DNA of 64,000 bases from Apiospora phragmitis. Lineage: Eukaryota; Ascomycota; Sordariomycetes; Amphisphaeriales; Apiosporaceae. The position numbers and the translations under genes are program-made. Below, in pieces: positions 58,215 through 64,000 of the stretch. The notes under the pieces were generated by a model. It saw only the letters and a program-made list of their open reading frames with translations. It was not told where the DNA came from and searched no databases. The DNA is taken from positions 3,348,001 to 3,412,000 of the forward strand of contig JAQQWL010000009.1 in NCBI GenBank assembly GCA_038363925.1, written 5' to 3'. Numbering within the stretch: the stretch's first letter is position 1; each line of letters begins with the position of its first letter.

Positions 58215-60037
58215 ATGGATCTCAACAACTTGCAGAGCACTATTTCCAACCTGACCTTGTACGATCTCAAGGCAGGCGTGCGCAAAGTCCAGAATGGTAA
58301 GTGATTGATCCCGAGACCGCGGTCGGGGCCGAATGCTGATTGACCGTCGCCCTTAGCTGTCATGAACTACACGGAAATGGAAGCCAAGGTGCGCGAGGCA
58401 ACGAACAATGAGCCATGGGGCTCCTCCTCCTCCTTGATGCAGGAGATTGCCAATGGCACCTTCAACTAGTACGTAGTATACTTATCCTGTATTGTTGCCC
58501 ACGGGGGCCAGGGGGGCCGCTCATGGGAGCCCTTCGCCAGAGGGCAAACATCGCTAATGCATACGCGCCATTACCAGCCAGACGCTTAACGAGATCATGC
58601 CCATGATATACCGACGCTTCACCGAGAAGGCCGCCGAGGAATGGCGACAGATCTACAAGGCACTCCAGTTGCTCGAATACCTCATCAAGCACGGCTCCGA
58701 GCGCGTAATTGATGATGCACGAGGCCACATCACCCTCCTCAAGATGCTCCGCCAATTCCATTACATCGACCAGAACGGTAAAGACCAGGGCATCAATGTA
58801 CGAAACCGCGCAAAAGAGCTTGCCGAGCTGCTGAGTGATGTAGAGCGGATTCGAACCGAGCGCAAGAAAGCAAGAACCAACAAGGCCAAATACACTGGTG
58901 TCGAGGGCGGCTCCATGGGCGGCTTCTCCAGTGGCAGTGGCAGCGGCAGTAGATATGGTGGATTCGGTAGCGAAACCGGCGGCTTCGGTGGTGCCAGTGC
59001 TGGGTACGGTGGTTACTCCGGCGGTGTCTACGGAGACGGCGGCGGTTTCGGTGGTCAAGAAGCAAACGACTATCGAGAACCATCGCGGCGCGCCGAGCAG
59101 TTCGAGGAGTACGACGAATTCGACGACGACACGGGCGCCGCATCATCACGCGCCAAAAGGTCGGAGAGGACCGAGAGAGCCGGAGTGAAGAAGACGACAC
59201 CTGCGGCGGCGCCCCCAAAGAAAGCCAAGGAGCCCGAAGTCGATCTATTCTCGTTTGACGATCCCGAGCCTGCACCATCGGCCTCGGCTGCTGCTCCACT
59301 ACCGGCGGCGGCGCCTTCGAATGGATCTTCGGCGCTGGCTTCGCTATCCAATGATGATGATGAATTCGACGACTTCCAGTCGGCTACTCCTGTCCCGGCG
59401 GCCCAGTCTTCAGGCGCCTCTAGCGCCTTTGCAATCCCGCCCCAGATGGTCACGTCAAGCGCACAGTCGACTGCTCAGTTCGCTGCCCCCCAGCCCGTTT
59501 CCGGGCCTCAGAATGCCAATATCAACAGCATGATGTCTGCCATCTCCCCTCCCCCTCAGTACGAATGCGGCGGCCGGGCCCAACTACTCTGCATTCAGCA
59601 CTCCTGGCAGCAGTATCATGTCGCCCCAGGCCTCGAAGCCTGCGGGATACCAGCCGTCGCAGCCCAACTATTTCCAATCCGTACAGGTCGGTCAGGCACC
59701 GCAGCACACGGGTTCCTCCCTGTCGGGGTCATCTAGCATGGCTGCCGCACCTGCCGCTACAGGCATGTCGGCGTTCAACAAGCCTGCGGCAACTCCGTCA
59801 GCTAAGCCTGCTGCGAGTGGTGATCCGTTTGCCAACCTATGGGGTGCTGCAGGCGGCAATGTCAAGAAGTCTAACACCCCAGCGTCGGGGCCCAAGTTGG
59901 GCCAATTGGCCAAAGAAAAGACTAGTGCGTCACTTTGGGGAGCGCCTGCGGCAGGCACACCCAAGCCAGCGCAGCCGACTTCGGGGGCTGCTGGCTCAAG
60001 CGCGGGTGGCAGTGGGCTTGATGATCTGCTAGGTTAA
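58215..60037 (+). CDS. Epsin-like ENTH-domain protein (Ent3/Ent5 type)
   Basis: Exons 58215-58296, 58357-58468 and 58578-60037. The ENTH domain occupies about residues 1-150: MDLNNLQSTISNLTLYDLKA, VREATNNEPWGSSSSLMQEI, MIYRRFTEKAAEEWRQIYKA, LQLLEYLIKHGSERVIDDA and FHYIDQNGKDQGINVRNRAK. It binds phosphoinositides. A Gly-rich linker is followed by adaptor motifs DLFSFDDP and DEFDDFQSA, like the acidic Phe motifs that bind gamma-ear domains in Ent3. The C-terminus LDDLLG is clathrin-box-like. The protein acts in clathrin traffic at the trans-Golgi or endosome. One extra C at about 59546-59556 breaks the frame in the Pro-rich region; removing it gives 551 codons. Confidence 0.93.
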
Positions 60038-61696
60038 GGTTAAGCCCCAGTACAAGGTGGCATGGCAAGTTCCCTCGGCGTGCCATGGAAGGGGAGGGGG
60101 TAGGTAGAATGCGTCTTGCAGCTGGGGTTTAGATGGAAAGAAGACTAGTAAAGGGATCGCTGGTTTACTGGTCAGGCGATGACGTAAATGCCGGTGAATG
60201 TAAGTTTGATGGATACCGTACCGTCCTTCAAGATAGGCGTCTAGGCGTAGCAACAAAACTGCCCTTTTTTTCTTCTTCTTGTGATGATACGAAGCTGAAG
60301 CTCGGGCCAGAGCCATATGTGTGACACGCAAGCTTTCTTGGACACCTGCCCGGGATTAAATCAACTGCTATTCCATTTTCTCGGCGAGCACATTCACTGG
60401 TGGAGGCGGTTTATGACAGGTATGTTACGAAGGCCTCTCTCTATCTCCTAATGATTCGCACTCGTCCCTTAAGAAACAGCATGAATGGTGTGAAATGAAG
60501 CGTCGGGTCGTCAGGTCTGCGCACCTACTTCGCCTCATCCGTCGCAATCTCGTATGCAGTTCCATTTGGCTGCAGGCGGCCAGACTGGTGGCCATGAAAC
60601 ATGGTGATGGTGGCAGAACGAATGACGGGTCAATAGAGCCAGCAGCTCTTGGCAAATGCAGAGAACCGAGCTAAGCAGGGCTTTCTTGACCCGCCGGCGG
60701 GCCGCGTCTGGGAAACACTCAAGCACTATAGATGAAGTGCAGGGCAACGGTCAAGGAGCCAACCAGATCTGTCCGATCATAAGGCTCGCCGCGCCTGTTG
60801 AGACGACGATTCGGGCCACGGCCGCTCTTAATTGGCCCTTACCGGCAGCAGGCCATTTCTATGGGGGACCAGCCGGGGACGCGTCCGGTATGCCAGGATT
60901 CCAACCCGACTACTAAGCGCGGTGTCAGGCGGCCGCTCTGATTGGTCCACGCCGGCGCCAACTGCAACAGCTCCCAATATCAACTCGGCATGATTGTCGA
61001 TCGACTAGCTCAGCTCATGTCCAAAATAGCAGCGCGACAGATGGCGGCTCAATGTTTAGGTAGGCGCGGCGAGGATGGTCTAGGCATCACAGGAACGGCC
61101 AAGGTGAGCAACTAGGTTAGTGAAGCAGGTCAAGCAAGGGGAGGACCAGAAGGAAGAAGAACAGCAAGTACATATAGGGAGCCGAGATCCCCCCGTTTAG
61201 GAGAAGAGCTTTGTTCTCTCATCAAGCAATCCTACCATCATCCTCTCTCACGACTTTCCTTTGAGTCTTTTCCTACCTGTCTTTCCTCTGTCTCGGTCTC
61301 GGTCTCGGTCTCGGTCTTTTGGGAGGGTTTTCCTATCATACATACATTGATCTTTGGTTTTCCATCTGTCCCATCTATCAACACACAGTCGATCTGTCTG
61401 TTATACCTGCTGCCCTGTCCGGAACCCTCTCGCTACCGTTCGGTCCGCTGCTTTTCCATTCCTTCGCTCCCGGTCTCGAGTCCGGTCCTTCGACCAAGTC
61501 CCGTCCACTTTCGCTTGCCATAGCCTTGCCCACGGTCTAGCACCGTCCCTCGTTCAATATTTCTTCTCCACTGCTTCCGACAGCTGCCATTCCCAAGCCG
61601 CGGCCGCACTTTCCTTTGCGTACCGCCCTTAAACTGAACCAGCCTCGTCCCAGACTCTCGCTCATCACCGACTTCGAGAAGCCGATTCCCCTCAGA
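60038..61696. promoter_or_regulatory. Intergenic and long leader of the four-TM gene
   Basis: About 1.7 kb without a supported gene. From 61200 the + strand is strongly C/T-rich, a leader of nearly 500 bases. It includes a (TCTCGG)4 repeat at 61291-61316. Confidence 0.45.
61291..61316 (+). repeat. (TCTCGG)n short tandem repeat
   Basis: Four perfect hexamer copies plus TC, in the C/T-rich leader of the downstream gene. Confidence 0.9.
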
Positions 61697-62356
61697 ATGC
61701 GCTTCCAGGCTCCTCAGCTCGGCGCTCTGGGCGTCACCTTCACCGCCTTCCGCGGACTGCAATTCGTCTCACTCGTAGCCATCATTGGCCTAACTGCCAA
61801 CTTCATCAGTGAGATCGTTTCCGCCCGTCGCGATGCCCCCGACGTTCTCGTTGGGACACTGGTAGTGGTAAGTCTCCAACCAACGGACCAGGCGCGAGAC
61901 AATACGACTAACACTCAGCAGTCTAGCATTGCTACACTCTATGTTGCCATCTCGTACATTCTGTACTATGACGGCCTGCTCCCACTCCTCATCTCTGCTG
62001 GGCTGGATTTCGCACTGACGATTGCCACCATCGTCGTAGCCGTCACAGTCGGCAAGCCCCTATCGATGCTGACATGTGAGGTGCTTCCAGAAAGCTCCCC
62101 GTCGTCTCTGGCCGCAAGTGTCACATATGTTGCCAGCACGCAAACTCAAGGTATCACCTACCGGAATGTCTTGTCCAAGGCCGTCAACTACTTTGCCTTT
62201 GTCGCCATTAACCAGCCGCACTGCTACGAGATCAAGGCCGTCTGGGGATTGAGCATCGCGCTGTGTGTGCTCTTTGCTTTTAGCGCCATTGTCTGCGTCG
62301 GCCTCTGGCGCCGTGTGAAGGTTACAGTTGCCCCTCCCAAGGACATCGAAGGCTAG
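61697..62356 (+). CDS. MARVEL-like four-transmembrane protein
   Basis: Exons 61697-61867 and 61922-62356 give 201 residues from MRFQAPQLGALGVTFTAFRG. Four hydrophobic segments are visible: about residues 17-38 (LQFVSLVAIIGLTANFIS), 52-76, 80-103 (LISAGLDFALTIATIVVAV) and 165-190 (ALCVLFAFSAIVCVGLWRRV). Two Cys (LTC and PHC) lie in the long loop before TM4. The spacing resembles fungal MARVEL/non-classical export proteins, located at the plasma membrane or endosome. The frame stops at TAG 62354-62356 but stays open beyond it to 63208; see the next entry. Confidence 0.82.
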   Translation: MRFQAPQLGALGVTFTAFRGLQFVSLVAIIGLTANFISEIVSARRDAPDVLVGTLVVVSLQPTDQARDNTTNTQQSSIATLYVAISYILYYDGLLPLLISAGLDFALTIATIVVAVTVGKPLSMLTCEVLPESSPSSLAASVTYVASTQTQGITYRNVLSKAVNYFAFVAINQPHCYEIKAVWGLSIALCVLFAFSAIVCVGLWRRVKVTVAPPKDIEG

Positions 62357-63208
62357 GGACACGCGGGCGCTCGGGGGGTTGTTGGATCAAGGGGAGATGT
62401 AGCTGACTACAGAGAGAAGGGTGTGACATTCGAATTCGTTCCGCCGCCCCCGCCGCCATCCAGTCATGGTGTTCGTGGGGCTTCTGGGCTTTCAAGTCCG
62501 ATTCTTCCACCTTCTCGCAGCCTTGGCACCGGCACCGTTCGGCATGCCGGCCCGGCTTTTCATCCGACCTTGGTACATCAATCTCCTGCAGCGCCCCAAG
62601 CAGCCCAGCAGGCACCTATCTTTCGGTCCATCGACGAGGATATCGATCCTGTACCTGCCCCTCCGCTGATCGTTCATTCCCGCAATGCCAGTCGGGGCCG
62701 TTCCCTGACTGCAAGGCAGAGTGCTGTCACAATGCCGCCCATTCCTGAATCACCTACCGGCCTTGCACCTCCTAATGCAAACTCACCGACAGATGACTTT
62801 ATCCCCATCATTCACCAATGCGGGCCAGGCAAGATCCAGACAAGAGCCTTGTTTCCGCCCGGGCCGACCAGGGGGGTAGCTAAAGATGACGAGGATGAGG
62901 GCTTCACGCCTATAACGCCGTCCCCTTCAGATACTTCTCCGAAATCGCCACGAAGGTGGTTAACGAGTAGCCCTCGCGATGTTTTGGGTATTCCCGTGAG
63001 CAAAGTCTTCCTCGCGCGCAAATTGCGCAAGAGTAACGATGTCGAAGATTTGGAACCTCTGAGTCCCCGCGAAGCACCTACATCATCATATCCACCTGTT
63101 CCAGCAGTGGTGCAGGGGGCGAAGGAGCGTAAGACAATATGGGGGTTTGTGGAAGGGTGGTGGGATCTTGGGCTATTAGATCGTGGGAGGAGCCTGAGGA
63201 GGAAGTAA
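62357..63208 (+). other. In-frame Pro-rich extension beyond the TAG
   Basis: This stretch of 283 sense codons is in the same frame as the four-TM protein and has no ATG near its start (first long-ORF start codon is GTG). The product is Pro/Ser-rich and disordered (EFVPPPPPPSSHGVRG, MPPIPESPTGLAPP), with a short Trp-rich basic end (IWGFVEGWWDLGLL). Its composition shows coding-like bias. Either the two parts form one protein with a miscalled or true TAG, or an intron with a poor GTTACA donor (62317 or so) and AG before 62414 joins them. I think it is the cytosolic tail of the same gene. Confidence 0.55.
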
Positions 63209-63479
63209 TGTATTGATTATTGTCGTCGTGGTTACCCTGGGAGGCTCGAAAATAGTTGCGGTAATAGCTTAGCTGGAATGGCGTTTGATTTTTTACGATA
63301 GTATAAGATTAAGTAAATTATGAAGCCTTGACAAGAAAACGAGTTGGGTATCCTTGTGGTAAGAACGAAGTCTTTGGACCTCCGCTTATTAGGTAAAGAC
63401 TCCCTTCTTAAGGCAGGTAACGGGACTATCTAAGCCTCTCGAGGCTTATAGACACCGATCATCCGGATTTAACCCAGCC
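63209..63479. other. Transition to AT-rich DNA
   Basis: About 270 bases of intergenic sequence with falling GC content; no gene seen. Confidence 0.4.
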
Positions 63480-64000
63480 TCGAAATGCTCGTAAAACCCG
63501 CTATTTTATTATATTTTTAATAAAATTTAATAAATTAACGACGCTTTATATTTTTAATAAAATATAATGAATTAGCGACGCCTTTTAAAAATAAAATAAT
63601 AGTTTTATAATAATATTTTTTAAAAAGTTATAATAAAAGTAAAGAAAAATATTTCTTAAAATTTAATTTTTTTAAGTTTTTTATAATTGTTTAATATAAG
63701 TTAACTATAAACTTTAAAAATTATATAATATAAACTATAAAAACTTTATTTTAATATTATATCTTTATAGGTTTTTTATAAGTTAAATTAATTTATAAGA
63801 AAATTTTTAAAAAAAAAGTTTATTATATATAGAAAATTAACTATTTAATATATAAGCTTTTAATAATTAATAATAAAGCGATTATTTAAAAAATCTCCCT
63901 TTTTTTAAATATTATATTAAGTTTAATTTAATTATAATTGATATATAATAAACGTTATTTAAGTTTTTTTTAAAAAAAAAAAAACTTAATAAAATATACT
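63480..64000. repeat. Very AT-rich, RIP-like block with a short tandem repeat
   Basis: The sequence is almost entirely A and T, with no reading frame of interest. Near its left edge two similar units about 37 bases long (from 63512 and 63549) share TATTTTTAATAAAAT and end in ACGACGC/GCGACGC. Such islands in filamentous fungi are usually old transposons eroded by repeat-induced point mutation, or centromere- or subtelomere-like DNA. I cannot identify a parent element. Confidence 0.7.

Noticed and set aside
62354..62359. Programmed readthrough as the favoured explanation for the TAG
   Set aside because: TAG-GGA is not a known readthrough context (fungal peroxisomal cases use TGA-CTA), so I do not assert it.
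1..64000. tRNA genes, rRNA, CRISPR arrays, intact transposons
   Set aside because: No complete B-box (GGTTCGANTCC) in a tRNA-like context, no repeat-spacer pattern and no transposase or reverse transcriptase motifs were seen. A tRNAscan-SE or covariance-model run would be decisive.

Overview
This window looks like a chromosome segment of a filamentous ascomycete (Pezizomycotina, probably a Sordariomycete or close relative). The grounds are short phase-consistent introns of about 50-130 bp with GTAAGT-type donors, CTAAC/CTGAC branch sites and AG acceptors; pyrimidine-rich leaders before CAACC/CACC-ATG starts; fungus-restricted families (DUF8021, BIM1-like copper proteins, a fungal kinase with a disordered N-terminus); and an extremely AT-rich, RIP-like block at the right edge. 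Genus and species cannot be told from the sequence. No tRNA, rRNA, CRISPR array or intact transposon was recognised.

Layout. 1-7.6 kb: the 3' part of an unidentified gene, then an NAD(P)-aldehyde dehydrogenase, a damaged short-chain dehydrogenase, an acetolactate decarboxylase with compensating frameshifts, and a damaged hypothetical gene. 8.7-27.1 kb: an uptake and catabolism stretch with an allantoate/nicotinate-type MFS carrier, an UNC93-like membrane protein, an NCS1 nucleobase permease followed by an amidase, a secreted DUF8021 protein and a class II aldolase/adducin protein. Between these lie a small PAH-domain ORF, a ZNF207-like zinc finger gene and a Gfd2/YDR514C-like nuclease-fold gene. 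27.9-37.3 kb: a BIM1-like GPI copper protein, a protein kinase, an acidic hypothetical protein, a two-repeat small protein and a glutathionyl-hydroquinone reductase. 39.8-41.3 kb: a compact Myb-like locus with three paralogous first exons in front of one shared exon. 44.7-46.0 kb: a bZIP-ankyrin transcription factor. 47.6-63.2 kb: mostly core genes (degenerate methyltransferase, pyrroline-5-carboxylate reductase, STI1 co-chaperone, RNA polymerase III subunit RPC34, dual-start cyclophilin, epsin), ending with a four-TM protein whose frame continues past a single TAG. From 63.5 kb the sequence becomes AT-rich.

Two points affect the whole annotation. First, many genes, including clear housekeeping ones (STI1, epsin), need a one- or two-base indel to restore a full-length frame. 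The corrected exon sums then divide by three, so most of these look like assembly errors rather than pseudogenes. Second, coordinates below give the outer coding limits, with exon boundaries in the text where I could place them by splice sites and frame. The most unusual structure is the triple-first-exon Myb-like locus at 39.8-41.3 kb, followed by the TAG-interrupted membrane protein at 61.7-63.2 kb.
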